Shown: positions 41,601 to 52,715 of the stretch, piece after piece
Layout: each line of letters opens with the position of its first letter
Numbering within the stretch: position 1 is the first letter of the stretch
Source of the DNA: Embiotoca jacksoni
Lineage: Eukaryota; Chordata; Actinopteri; Embiotocidae
Length of the DNA stretch: 64,000 nt
Direction: 5' to 3'
Assembly: GCA_022577435.1 (NCBI GenBank)
Contig: JAKOON010000028.1
Span: forward strand, 3,214,501 to 3,278,500
Made by a program: the position numbers and the translations under genes
The notes under the pieces: generated by a model
What the model was told of the DNA's origin: nothing
Database searches by the model: none
What the model saw: the letters and a program-made list of their open reading frames with translations, nothing else

Positions 41601-44187
41601 AACAGTGAAAGACAGAATATACAAAAATTTAAAAAAATCCAGAAAATCCCATTATACGAAATTTATAAATTGATTTGCATTTAATTGTGTGAAATAAGTA
41701 TTTGATCCCCAACCAAACAGCAAGAATTCTGGCTCCCACAGGCCGGTTAGATTAGTCCTCTCACTTTAAGAAAGTACTCTGAATCTCAACTCGTTACCTG
41801 TATAAAAGACACGTGTCCACAGAATGAATCAATCAGATTCCAACCTCTCCACCATGGGCGAGACCAAAGAGCTGTCTAAGGACGTCAGGGACAAGATTGT
41901 AGACCTGCACTAGGCTGGAATGGGCTACAAGACCATCGGCAAGCAGCTCGGTGAGAAGGAGACAACTGTTGGTGCGATTATTCGGAAATGGAAGAAACAC
42001 AAAATGACCATCAAACGCCCTCGGTCTGGGGCTTCATGCAAGATATTGCCTCGTGGGGTATCGATGATCATGAGAAAGGTGAGGGATCAGCCCAGAACTA
42101 CATGGGAGGAACTTGTTAATGATCTCAAGACAGCTGGGACCACAGTCACCTAGAAAACCATTAGTAACACACGACGCCGTAATGGATTAAAATCCCGCAG
42201 CGCTGCAAGGTCCCCCTGCTCAAGTCAGATGAGACCAAAATCCAGCTCTTTGGCATCAACTCGACACGCCGTGTTTGGAGGAAGAGAAATGCTGACTATA
42301 ACCCCAAGAACACTGTCCCCACCGTCAAGCATGGAGGTGGAAACATTATGCTTTGGGGGTGTTTCTCTGCTAAGGGAACAGGACGACTTCAACGCATCGA
42401 GGGGAGGATGGACAGGGCCACGTACCGTGAAATCTTGGGCGACAACCTCCTTCCCTCAGCCAGGACACTGGAAATGGGTCATGGACCAGCACGACAATGA
42501 CCCAGAACATATGGCCAAGGCAACAAAGGAGCGGCTCGAGAAGAAGCACATTAATGTCATGGAGTGGCCGAGCCAGTCTCCGGACCTTAATCCCACAGAA
42601 AATCTGTGGAGGGAGCTGAAGCTTGGAGTTGCCGAGCGACAGCTCTTTAAGGATTTGGAGATGATCTGCAAAGAGGAGTCGACCAAACATATTGAGATGT
42701 GTTCAAACCTGGAGACCAACTACAAGAAACGTCTGACCTCTGTGCTCGCCAACAACAGTTTCTCCACCAAGTACAGAGTCATGTTGTGCTGGGGGATCAA
42801 TACTTATTTTACACAATCAATTATAAACAAATTATATGTGATTTTTTGGGGGGGGGGATATTCTGTTAAAATAAACCTACCATTACAATTATAGAAGGTT
42901 CATTTCCTTGTCAGTGGGCAAACTTTCAAAATCGGCAAGGGATCAAATAATTATTTCCTTCACTGTATGTATATATTCATTCATTTCTATCCTGTAAATA
43001 TGTCTATTTATGTTTTATATGTCTGTCTGTTTTGTTTTTGGACATGAGAGCGAACCTAAAACCGGAGTCAAATTCCTTGTATGTGTCAACAAATGGCCAA
43101 TAAAGCGATTCTGACACTGAGGTTGTGGTGAAATAAAACCAACGTCGACTGGTGACAGGAACCACGATCACCTTCTCCTTCCTTAGCTCCTCTGCTGCAG
43201 CAGCCAATATTCAGACAACCGCTTGCTTGTAAAGAACACATGGGTGATTTTAAGTGTTTGACAGGCCTACTCAAACTTTAAAAAAGCAGAAAACATAGCT
43301 GTCCTCCATTCATTTCAATGAAACTAAAAAAGTTATCATGTTATTTTTGCCTTCTGACCGTCTCTCTTTGCTGTTTTTTGTTTTTTTTCCAGCCGTATCT
43401 GCGGAGCATGATGACCAGGAAGTGGCTCACCAACAACGAGGACTTTGATCACCTTTACAGGCACACAGAGCTGCTTTCCAAGCACTGCAACACCATGAGG
43501 CCTCCACACGTCCAGGTGAGAAGGAAGAGGAGGAGGAGGAGATGATGGCGGAGGAGGAGATGATGGCGGAGGAAATGATGGCGGAGGAGATGGCCATCAC
43601 GGGGGATTCCAGCACTTACAAACCATTTTTGTTTGTTTATCAGCCAAGTCAATACACTAACAGGAAAGACACACACTTCCTACGACATTCAGTGGCCATC
43701 ATCCCATCCTGATTAGACAAATCCTTGGATCTTCAACGAATCTCCAACAGGAGTTTTTAGGTTTCATTGGGTTGTATTTGAAGAGTCATAATTGAAGTCA
43801 TAAGCACACCAAAAAAAAGTATAGAATATGAGCTAAAATACATTGCAGTGATAAGGTTTTCATGCTGACATGACACGAAAAGGAAATCCCTACTCACTTT
43901 CTATTATCACTCTTGGAAGTTCCAGTAAGTGGGTTGGGACTCCATTGTTTTTCCCCGGAAAACAGAACTGTTTTCTGCTGTTGCAGCGTCCTCCTGCCAG
44001 GATTAATTCCTCTGTTAGTAATTCATCCTGGCAGCAGGGATGGATGAATAGGTGGAAGTGTATGTGTGAGTTTAGATGATCTGATGACTGCTGGTCCGGT
44101 GAGGGATAAAAAAAATTAAAAAAAAGACAAACGCCTCCTGATCTCATTTATATTTCCCCTTTTTCCTGTTATTCTGCCACATGAACC

Positions 44188-44260
<73 letters not shown>

Positions 44261-47200
44261 GTGTGTGTGTGTTTCCTGGAGACAGGGGTTCGTGAGCCGA
44301 TTGCACTACCATGTTGTGAGGGAATACGTCAGCCAGCTGATGAAGAACAACTACACATGCAAGAACCGGAAACACGAGACGGCGGCGACCAAGATCCGTC
44401 ATCAGTGGGATAAACTGAGGGAGCTGTTCGTCGACATGGTAATAAACACCTGGAACACCATCTTCTCTGAACACTTAAAGGATATTAACCGTCTTGATAC
44501 AATGAATCCCGAACTATTTGGGGATTAAAACACACTTAAGAAAAGTAACTGAGTACATTTCCTCAACTTCTGTGCTTAACTTCACTTTTGAAGATACTTC
44601 TGCTGCGCTACATTTAAGAAGGAAACATTTTACTTTTGCAAAACTACATTTGTCTGACAGCCGTGTTAAGATTTTTGCCTGCAGCACCTTCGTAGAAACG
44701 TTGAAATTTTAGTCAACAAATTTACGACTGATTTTATCACCTCTGTGTTGGGAACATCCTAACCACATATGAAGTAGTTCATTTAGACACCTTTTAATCC
44801 TCATTTGTTTTGTTTTGTTGTTGCCTTAAAAATCCAAAGCACCTTTAAATACTGTATAGCACCAGCACGTTTTTTTCTTTTATGTTTTGTTATTTTTTTT
44901 CTTTTGTAGAAATCAACTCACGAGTGGCTCCATTCTGTCGGAGACGACCTGAGCGACATCATCGGCCAGAAAAACAAGACAGACATCAAGAATCATCTGC
45001 AGCCTTTAATGGAGCATTACCCAGACTTCAGGTAGGAACTGCTGACTCATGAAAGTGCCAGAAGTTCTGCAGCTATTTATTAATCAATCAAGTTATATGA
45101 AGTGAAATTTTAACAAATCGTCAGTGGACAGAGTGTTCAGACTGTTTTTATCTCCCACACGGTGATGGAAATATTCTTTTTAATAAATGGATTGAAGCCT
45201 GGAGAGAAAGATTTGGAGTTGAAACTGTGTATCTCGAAACACCATTCAGATAAATATCAAATAGCTGACACTTAAGACAACTTCCTCACACATATTATCC
45301 AAATATATAACAGAAATTGGTGCTAAATACTGTCTGAAAGGTCCCCAATAGATCTGAGATTTGGGCTGCATGTTCATTGTCAACGAGTCTCTTTGAAAGC
45401 TTTATTGGCGACTTGAGGACCAACCAGGCGAGAAGGCGACTCTGAGCTTTCGTCCTGTCGACCGGTTTCTAATAAACCAGACAGGTTTGTTAAAGTGAGT
45501 TTGACAGAGCACATATCTGTGTTGAAAAGTAACGGTTTTGAAGTCAAAAACACCACAAACAAGAGGAAACAAATTCAAAGTTACGACACAACCGAAGTGT
45601 CAAAGCTTCACTTCTGTAAGAAGTCAGCAGATTGAAGGAATCCCCACTTAAAGGTCTCAAATACTAGACTTCAAATAACGTGACCAGGAGGATGAGGAAG
45701 TGAATTTCTCTAAATGTTTACCCAGAGCACAAAGCAGCAGTTGCGTAGCTGCCTTCAATGTTTACAGAGCATGTGCTAGATGTCGACTTCTGCTCTGACA
45801 TCACGTGTAACGACCAGCGGAGCGGAACAAACTGACATGTGAGAGGATTGGTTAAGCAGTCACCTGAATTGAAGAACTGCGATGGTGATGATGAAATTTC
45901 TGAGATTCCTTCAGAGGATTTTCCAGCTGTGATGTTCACATTTAGCCCCTTTGTTATTATTTGGTGATATTATTTACACTAAAATGGATTTAAAACTGTT
46001 AAATACAATTCAAAATCTTCATTCTCCACATCAAAAGTTAATTTTTAACACTATTTTGAGACAGACTCCACTTAGATCATGTTTCCTTCATCAAATGTTT
46101 CCCACAGAAACGCTGAACAGCCATCAATAGTGGAAAAAGACCTTAAATCTTTCCAACAGTTTTTTCTCCTCTGAAGGAAACATATTGACTCCTCATCGTG
46201 GACAGCGAGACCAAACCTTGAAGAAACACATTTCTCAAATCAACAACTCATGAAATGATCCCTGAAAGTCAAGTTTTGGTTTGATTTGGGAGATTCTCTG
46301 TCTTTAGTTTCTGGAGATGAGCACTCAGACTCATGGTGAACTCTCCAGGAGCAGAAGGACCCTTTAATCGCTGCGTAATCAGTGACAGATTTATTGACAG
46401 TCACTGAGCGGATTTTATGCTTCACTGCTGACCACAAAATCCAACCAAGATTTGACTTTGATCTCGATTGTCGTGACTTTTTTAATGCTCGACCGATTAG
46501 ACGGGAACTGTTACAGATTATGAACTGTTGTGATTTTTTACATGGGATTATGTGCTGCACTACTTCCTGGTCCGGAGCAGTTACTTCCTGAAGTCCTCGC
46601 TGACAAGACTCCAGCATACTTCTTAAACAATTTAACAGGTGTTTTATTGTTAAATCTACATAACAGTCCACTCAGTGTGTGTTTCCTCCTCACACTGGCA
46701 CTTAGTGTTTCTTGGCCTGTAATTTAGTGTTGAAAATCTTTATTGAGTTGATCTTCTGTTGAGCTTTAGCATTTTAATAGAAAGTTTCATTTGGACGAGA
46801 AAGCACGGAAACCTTTATTAGAAACAGACCTCTCAGGGTCACTGAGCAATCATCAAAAGTGGAAAGGAATTTAAGGCTTTCCACTAATTTCTTGCTCTGA
46901 AGCAAACAATAAATCCTTCATTGTGGAGACGAAACTCACTTCAGAACCATTTCTCAAGTTAAGAACTAAAGAAATTATGCCTGTACGCATAGTCTTGATT
47001 TGTGTAAGTTGTTTCTGAGGTTCTTATGTCTGCAGATGAGCATTCAAACTATGAGTGAACTCCTGTAAAGTCAGCGACACATTTTTGGTCTTTAAGCGCT
47101 TCATTAAACTGCAAAAAAACACAGATTACTTTCTGGTAAACTGGACATCAAACCAAGTTGAATGAATGAATTTGAAATGAGGAGGTATATTTGTGTGTTT

Positions 47201-47437
47201 TCGCTCTCCACCTGTAGCCGGAAGCACCTGGTGGCTGTTCTGTACTTCAGGGGCCTGCTGAGGGGCAGCGAACACCGCCTGATCCTGCAGCGGCTCACGG
47301 CGCTGAAGAAGGAAAAGAACGCGGCCGGTGGTGACACGAGCCAAGTTTTATTCGGCAACATGCAGGCCAGCGTCCACACAGACTGCCTGTCCAGTCTGCC
47401 TTTCTCCTGCCTCAGCTCCCTGCTGCCGGACAACTAG
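26634..47437 (+). CDS. exoc3l4: Exocyst complex component 3-like protein 4 (Sec6 family), complete, 14 exons
   Basis: Exons: 26634-26663, 28091-28361, 30436-30552, 31772-31999, 33140-33758, 35272-35389, 36038-36163, 36997-37097, 38942-39034, 40829-40952, 43393-43515, 44286-44438, 44910-45031 and 47218-47437. All junctions are GT-AG and the joined frame is open, giving 814 residues. The start (MATNDVISGQ) is chosen because exon 1 ends in a clean GTACGT donor in phase. Residues 1-215 look disordered: Ser-rich, with SFRMSFRH at 55-62, RAESFRRSLN at 153-162 (possible basophilic kinase site) and a Glu run near 188-193. Residues 216-814 form the helical Sec6-like region, including KLIEMEELEEAHLHLLALR and FVSRLHYHVVREYVSQLMK. 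Sec6 relatives build exocyst-like tethering rods; this paralogue's role is little known. The name rests on family, a disordered N-terminus and neighbours; EXOC3L2 is the main alternative. Confidence 0.8.
26930..27085 (+). mobile_element. LINE 3' tail fragment
   Basis: The phrase 'cccctcggggattaataaag' followed by the short tail repeat 'taactacctaacctaac' is the usual 3' end of L2/CR1-like fish LINEs. There is no coding part. It lies in intron 1 of exoc3l4. Confidence 0.65.
27386..27700 (+). repeat. Fish interspersed repeat fragment in exoc3l4 intron 1
   Basis: It contains 'ttttatttatatagcaccaa', 'accctgtggaactccacc', 'ctgataaatatgattt' and 'actgctgtcaaatgcagccc', in the order of a well-known fish repeat that I recall but cannot classify from sequence alone. 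Confidence 0.5.
29019..29585 (-). mobile_element. L2/CR1-like LINE 3' end, minus strand
   Basis: The minus strand encodes the C-terminal end of a reverse-transcriptase protein, 110 residues from 29580 to 29248, with RRRINRLVKRASS, SGRLLHPQCRKERYRSSF and VPTAVRFFNT. A 3' UTR follows, ending in 'gggatcaataaagt' and a short (CTAAAT)n tail at 29019-29040. It is 5'-truncated, as is typical of LINE copies, and sits in exoc3l4 intron 2. Confidence 0.85.
30311..30335. repeat. Perfect 10-bp inverted repeat of GAAACC/GGTTTC
   Basis: AAGTGAAACC and GGTTTCACTT are exact reverse complements around ATTTT, 100 bp before exoc3l4 exon 3. Each arm carries a GTGAAAC half-site like the element at 26415. Confidence 0.7.
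36164..36996 (+). other. exoc3l4 intron 7
   Basis: AT-rich with no recognised element. Exons 7 and 8 flank it in phase 0. Confidence 0.6.
39600..39720 (-). repeat. Minus-strand copy of the GTTAGCA-rich fish repeat
   Basis: The phrases 'tgagctaaatgctggtgtag' and 'catgctaacatgctgatgtt' are the complement of the repeat seen at 1-200. It is in exoc3l4 intron 9. A short (GTTATGGA)n run lies just before, at about 39525-39550. Confidence 0.5.
41276..41510 (+). mobile_element. LINE 3' end, first half (split by Tc1)
   Basis: The frame encodes LLPSGRRYRA, then CAKTTRNKNSFYPQAVTLLN and a stop, the typical carboxyl end of L2/CR1/Rex-type LINE proteins. The rest of its 3' UTR continues after the Tc1 element, at about 42968-43120. 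It lies in exoc3l4 intron 10. Confidence 0.75.
41513..42965 (+). mobile_element. Tc1/mariner element, full length but inactive
   Basis: Terminal inverted repeats begin CAGTGAAGGAAATAATTATT at 41513 and end with the complement at 42965, flanked on both sides by the TA target duplication (41511-41512 and 42966-42967). The TIR similarity extends about 100 bp with small differences. The element is 1453 bp long, close to the usual Tc1 size. It is inserted into a LINE tail within exoc3l4 intron 10, so it is younger than that LINE copy. Confidence 0.9.
41853..42817 (+). pseudogene. Tc1 transposase pseudogene
   Basis: The reading begins MGETKELSKDVRDKIVDLH and is interrupted by an in-frame TAG (about 41911). 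The helix-turn-helix part follows (GMGYKTIGKQLGEKETTVGA), then a second stop near 42151 and frame changes in the central part. The later catalytic region is still visible: HDNDPEHMAKATKE, with the second Asp, and SPDLNPTENLWRELK, with the final Glu. Several disruptions mean no functional enzyme can be made. Confidence 0.85.
42968..43125 (+). mobile_element. LINE 3' UTR, second half
   Basis: It resumes after the Tc1 insertion and contains 'caaattccttgtatgtgtca' and 'ggccaataaagcgattctga', the usual end of an L2/CR1-like LINE. Confidence 0.7.
43521..43593. repeat. GGA-rich minisatellite next to the exon 11 donor
   Basis: The run of (AGG)n and two to three copies of 'gatgatggcggaggagga' begins five bases after the donor of exoc3l4 exon 11. 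Purine-rich GGA repeats can act as splicing enhancers, though none is shown here. Confidence 0.85.
44191..44273. repeat. (TG)n tract adjoining the acceptor of exoc3l4 exon 12
   Basis: About 34 TG units, an extra T, and about six more units end only 12 bases before the AG of exon 12, replacing most of the usual polypyrimidine tract. The remaining tract is TTTCCTGGAGACAG. Confidence 0.95.
46079..46360 (+). repeat. Diverged local repeat, copy A (exoc3l4 intron 13)
   Basis: It shares with copies B and C an ordered set of phrases: 'tctgaaggaaacat', 'ctcatcgtgga', 'gaaacacatttctcaa', 'gaaatgatccctgaaagt', 'tttggtttg', then 'gatgagcactc'. No transposon ends were seen. Confidence 0.65.
46843..47075 (+). 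repeat. Diverged local repeat, copy B (exoc3l4 intron 13)
   Basis: It contains 'gctctgaagcaaac', 'cattgtggagacga', 'ccatttctcaagttaagaac', 'aaagaaattatgcctg' and 'cagatgagcattcaaact', parallel to copy A. It ends about 140 bp before the last exon. Confidence 0.6.
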
Positions 47438-48330
47438 GGGACACACTGCTGCTGAAATGCTGCAAGCGAGCTCAGGAAGGGGAAAAGGAAGGCTTCATGT
47501 GTGGATGTAAAAGCTGTGATTTGATACTATTCTTCATTCTGAGTTTAAAGTGTCACATCAGGTGATGAAAACGGCAAGAAACTGAAACTCGGCCGTGAAT
47601 GTGTCATGTGCCGTGAAGCGAGGAACTGAAGCTAACAGATTGTGTATACCTGGACAAATGTATCAGCTGTGACGTCGCCAAGCTTTTTCAATGTGACCGC
47701 TTCTATTGTCTCTGCATCAAATCTGTTATTTCAGGCACTGCAGGAAACCAGCTTGAAATGTGATTTTCTTTGCACATGTATGCTTTCATTTAATTATTCA
47801 GCTGTTCTGTTTGTGTAATTAGTTTATTTGTACGTGTAGTTTAGTATCTCAGGATGATTTCAATCTGGGTTTTTCAGTTTTTTTCTGACCTTTTGGTACC
47901 AAAGTTTTCATGTGAACTGTTTGTGTAAATTGAATAAGAAATGTGTCAGTGTTGAATTTAAATGGAGCCCAAAAGGGAATATATAAAAATGATGACATTT
48001 CATAGGGATTTAATATTTTGTTTTTATTAAAATATACAAAACAAAGAGCGCAATGTCAGTGTCATGTTTTCCCATGATTCCATAAGGAAGGATGTTTCCA
48101 TCTGCTGCTGTTGTTATCTCTTTTATTGGACATTCAAGCCACATGATTCATGTGTGTCGTGATTTCTTTAGTTGTCTGTTTCGGTTTCACCTTTTTTAGA
48201 GATTTATGCAATTTTTTTCCCCAAGTTTCCACTGTTTTCATTCTGGTTTATTTATGTACAATTTGACAATATGTATATAAAAATGTTTTTTTTTTGCATG
48301 TGTGAAATTAAACATCACTCCTGAGGTTGT
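47438..48330 (+). other. 3' UTR of exoc3l4
   Basis: No frame continues past the TAG at 47435-47437. Candidate polyA signals are ATTAAA at 48026-48031 and ATTAAA at 48307-48312, the latter after a T-run and followed by GT-rich DNA. The canonical AATAAA was not found here, so the end is uncertain. Confidence 0.45.
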
Positions 48331-48637
48331 GTTTTTGCATCTCAGGCACCATCGAGTTGTTTTTGTTTTGGCATAACATTGCACTTCCATTTCCAAGAGT
48401 CAAACTTACCTGTTGACCCGTTATGGCAAAAGACTGCCTTCTTTGAAGCACCTGCACAGGTGTTTTCACTCATGTGGCCTGATTACATTGTACGTGAGTG
48501 ACATCTTTAACTTCCTGTTGGCTTTGTTGCACCCATTTCAACTCTCTTTAAGTCATTTTTTATTTAAAATACATGGAAGTTCATTATCTTCAGATAACAT
48601 TTTATTAGGACTCCTAAAAAGCCATCCACTCGGCACA

Positions 48638-48925
48638 TGTTTCCTCCATCAGAGTTTCAATGAGAAACTCCAATCAGTCAGTAACAGTGAAGAAGAAACA
48701 ACTCTTCTCAACGTGTTCCTGCTCTGAAGGAAACATCGTTACTCATCGTCATGGAGAGCAAGACCGAACTCTTTTAGAAACACATTCCTCAAGTTAAACT
48801 CGATAGAAATGATCCCTGAAAGTAAGGTCTTGGTTTGTTGTGGTCGGTTCTCATCCTCTTCCCTCTGCAGACGAGCGCTCGTACTCTCGGTGAGCTCCTG
48901 AAGATCACAATGACACACCTCCTCC
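48638..48925 (+). repeat. Diverged local repeat, copy C (downstream of exoc3l4)
   Basis: It contains 'gctctgaaggaaacatcgtt', 'tcatggagagcaagacc', 'aaacacattcctcaagttaa', 'gaaatgatccctgaaagtaa' and 'gacgagcgctcgtactct', matching copies A and B in order. Confidence 0.65.
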
Positions 48926-48929
48926 AATC

Positions 48930-50800
48930 ACAGTAGCATCAAAAAAGCATTTATTAAGTAAAATATTTGAATACAAATCATTTAATTTTTGAAGGAATTA
49001 CTGAGGTCATGGTGTTTTTATTTGTGATGGTAGCATAATTTTGCATTGTGCTTTCATAGAGAGTTCAACAACAATTCCAGGATCTCTTTCTTTAGTAACT
49101 GATTTGATTTTTTTTTTTGGGCAAGTCTCATCTGTCTTTTAAAAAAGGAGTTCAGTATGAGAAAAAGTGTTCGTCTCCAGGTGTAAGACTCTGAGAAACA
49201 CCCCAGACAAGCCAAGACTAAACATTCAGAGATTATTGACTCTGAAAATGTGTTTCTAAACAGTTTGGCCTCGCTGCAAAGAAATGCTTTCTGAAAAAGC
49301 CAGCAGTTGATACTAAATACTATATTTCTTGTAAATGCTCCTTTTTCTTAAAATACATGTTTGTTTCTACATACTCCCGCCTGTGGTTAATGTAGTGTCT
49401 GCCGGTTCCTGTTTTACACAGGCGCCTGCTTTGTTTCACCTGTCATGCAGCAGTTCTGCTATTTTCACTTTTCATATCGTCTCGCGATTGGCAAAGGCTA
49501 CAGTGAACCAACACGGCTGTTGTATGTCAATCAACTCAGTGGGTTTTTGTTGTGACATTGTGGAAAGGAATGCTGTTAATAAAAAAAATAATTCACGCAA
49601 ACATTATTAAGACACAAAACGGTTCCTCTTCTGGCAAGAGAAAGACCAAAAAACTTCCTGTAAAGTGTCAAATACTTACAAATACTTCAAAATTTGCATT
49701 TAATAAATGTCCAATCCATGGTCTAAATGTAATTATTAAAAAAAACTGCATTAGGTTTGACACACAAATTGACCGTCAACAAATAAATCATATTGTACTG
49801 GAGTAAAAAGGTCTATATTTTGAATTAGGTTTGGTTGAAAATTCATTCCTGATAATGAACCGACAGCCTTCAACTTATAGCTCTTTGAACATATTACAAG
49901 ACTTGGAACAGCACATGGACTTCCATGGATCATTTGCAGATGACCAAATTTCCATTTTGTTTGTGCACTTCATGGACCTTTCTTCTGCACTTTCATAAAA
50001 ACTGTTCAAACTCCATCAAGTGATGAAGATCATATGATACAGTCAAAAACGTGTGCAAAGATTGTTTTCTCAATGTGATTTTCCACCTATGATCCCAATT
50101 TTCGTAAACATAACACACACAGCGTTAGTTATCATCCTTTTAAAAACCTTCTGTGTTTCAAAGCTTCAGGAGATTTTGTAAAACACAAGTGGACAGGTGG
50201 AGGGCCACAGTCACGTTGTCTGAAATATACTTTCAATTAAAAAACAAATGTGCCACAATAGGTTTATTGAGGAACCAGTTAGTTTCATGATCATTTTTTA
50301 TTTAATTTCTTTGGATTTGTAAGAAACAGAAAGAAACACGTTTAACCCCTCGAGACACAGTTCCTCTATGTAGTTCCCCCTGAAACTATTGCGATATTGT
50401 GCTGATGCCATACTGAGGGACAGAAGGGGTTAAACAACTACATTAAAACATGTTAATTAGTGATATTTAGAGGTGCCAGTAGGACGACTTTCAATGGCAC
50501 CATGTTTAAAGGAGCAGTGCGGAGAATTGAGTGCCATCGAGCTGAAGCATTGTTGGAGCTTTGTTTTGTTTTTTAAGAATGAGAACTTTATTGAACAAAA
50601 TTTCTTCATACAGTTGGACAGTTTTGTTACTTCTCTCAGTATTAATCCGTTTGAGAGTCTTTAACATAATCTTTAAATTCACCCAAAAATCCGGTGAAGT
50701 TGGGGGAGATTTTTGACATTCTACATTTGTGAGTGAAAATGTTGCCATAGAGAATGGTGAATTATGATGAACTCAAAATTATGATTTTCATATTCAAAAT
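48930..50800. other. Intergenic AT-rich DNA
   Basis: Nothing recognisable as a gene or repeat was found. Confidence 0.5.
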
Positions 50801-50802
50801 AT

Positions 50803-51177
50803 GGGCGGCACAGTGTTGCAGTGGTTAGCATTGTCGCCTCACAACAGAAATGTTTGGGGTTCAAATCCAGGCCTTTCTGTGCAGAGTTTGCATGTTCTCC
50901 CTGTGCCTGCGTGGGTTCCCTCCGGGTACTCCGGCTTCCTCCCACCATCCAAAAGACATGCGTCTCAGGTTAATTGGTGATTCTACAAAATTGCCCTTAG
51001 GTGTGAATGAGAGCGTGAATGGTCTTTGTTTCCGTCTGTCTCTACGTGTTGGCCCTGTGATAGACTGGTGATCTGTCCAGGGTGGACCCTGCCTTCGCCC
51101 AAAGTGAGCTGGGATAGGCTCCAGCCCCCCATTTACCCTGTTCAGGATAAAGCAGGTACAGATAATGGATGGATAGA
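50803..51177 (+). mobile_element. tRNA-like SINE, near full length
   Basis: It starts 'gggcggcacagtgttgcagt' with an A-box-like region and has the B-box GGTTCAAATCC at about 50858-50868. The long body includes 'gcatgttctccctgtgcctg' and 'cctgtgatagactggtgatc', and the copy ends 'gataatggatggatag'. Other copies lie at 23370 (internally deleted) and 63612-63778 (minus strand, truncated). Confidence 0.75.
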
Positions 51178-51702
51178 TGTTCAAAATGCGATAACATTTT
51201 GACGTAAAATTTTGCCATTGTTGGAGCTACATTTAGAAACAGAATACCTTCAACGTCATTGCACGTAGCCCCCTGGTCGCTAATTGGTCCGTCCTTCACG
51301 GTGGTTTAGCAAGCCTTAATGCTAACAGGGTTTAACAGACTTTAATCACAGCAGTAAGACTGAAGCTGTCAGCAAAAGCAGGCTACTATGGAGTAGCAGA
51401 TTGCAACCAACTGAGCATCCCTTGCTGCACAACACCCTTTCATGGATGGAGGAGAATCTATGGAGGTCCTTCTCCTCAGTGCAAGTGTTGTGTTTGTTCC
51501 TTCAGGGCTACTGTAGAAAAATGGCCGCGGAAGAGGATCCGCTTCCTGTGTAGCGCAATGTCAGGTTCATTCTCAGGTAACACAAACACAACAATTCCTC
51601 GTTTCAGGTGATCATACACTAATGAAATCCTAATTATGAGTATTATATTTGATTTCTGTAAATAGAAACCCCAACAAACTGACCCTTTTTCTCTCTTTTG
51701 TT

Positions 51703-51870
51703 GAAACTGATTCGGCTGTTTTTCAGGATCTGCAGATATTCTGTCTGGGTTGTTTCGTCAGATTTATTTTTCTCTGTTCCAGTACTGAAACTGATTCGGC
51801 TGCTTTTCAGGATCTGCAGATATTCTGTCTGGGTTGTTTCGTCAGATTTATTTTTCTCTGTTCCAGTACT
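51703..51870. repeat. 84-bp direct tandem duplication
   Basis: 51703-51786 and 51787-51870 are the same but for one base (ggctgTttttc versus ggctgCttttc). Because 84 is divisible by three, a spurious frame runs through both copies. Confidence 0.95.
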
Positions 51871-52470
51871 TTAAAATCCTATTTATTGAACTCGTTTGAG
51901 CAAGAAGGAAACAACACTTTTAAATTCAGGTCAGCTGCCTGTAAATGATTATTTATAAGTCAGCGAGGTGTCTGAGAGCTCTTGTTAAAAAAATATAAGT
52001 TCGGAAAACAAGCTTCTGCGTTTTCTAAGGAAGTGAAAACCTACTTTGATTTATTTGTAGCATGAATTACCTTCAGTTTTGTACAGAAAGTGTTACTGAT
52101 GAGGGCCTGAGTGCTTTTTGTGTGATTGGAAGTCATATGGAGGCAGTTAATGTGGAAGATAGTAAAATCCAGTATTTTCTGGTTTGAAGTTAAAAATTTT
52201 AAAAATGTGGAATGATGTTTTAGATTCAAGAATATTTTACTGAGAGAGTTTAAGGGTGAGGGTATAAACTTCTTCTTTTTTTTTTTTTAAAGCTTGATAT
52301 TTGGTTTTCATCTGTTCATTGTCACATCATACGTGCAAACATGCATCAGTGTACGAATGGAAATTAGTGCTGAGTGTGACTTAAAACAACATCCTGACAT
52401 CAAACGTTATTTGCACCTTCTCGTTTCACTCAGGTCGAGCTGCTGCAGAGACTCAAGAGCCTTAAAACGA

Positions 52471-52715
52471 CGCAGCAGCTGTACTGTGACTAACAGAGCA
52501 GCGACTGAGGTCAGGTTGAGAAACATCTGAGAGGGAGCGGAAACAACTACCACACAACAGATATTTATCTACCTTTCTGGACTGGTTGGTAGCATGTTTC
52601 ATCTCAAAACGTTGCTTACTTCACATTAGAGTTAACTTTGATTTAATTTGCCTTAATTGATGTTATCTGTATCATCTCTAGAATGTTCTCTTCTTTCAAT
52701 AATAAGCCTGTTATC
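52471..52715 (+). repeat. Duplicated block, copy 1 (possible tnfaip2 leader)
   Basis: About 245 bp is matched by 54311-54560 with shared runs such as 'gactaacagagcagcgactg', 'acaactaccacacaacaga', 'tctggactggttggtagcat' and 'agagttaactttgatttaat'. The copy has a TTAAAA box about 40 bp before 'gactaacagag', in the position expected for a TATA element. Confidence 0.7.

Noticed and set aside
42229..42894. 221-codon frame inside the Tc1 element
   Set aside because: Not a separate gene: it is a frame-shifted mixture of the dead transposase.
44181..44528. 115-codon frame with a long Cys-Val run
   Set aside because: The first part is the (TG)n microsatellite in translation; only 44286-44438 is a real exon.
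46240..46671. 143-codon minus-strand open frame in exoc3l4 intron 13
   Set aside because: It runs into local repeat copy A, has no known motif, and the equivalent frame in copy C is broken and short.
51649..51948. 99-codon frame with a perfect 28-residue internal repeat
   Set aside because: The repeat follows from the 84-bp DNA duplication keeping frame. There is no other sign of coding.
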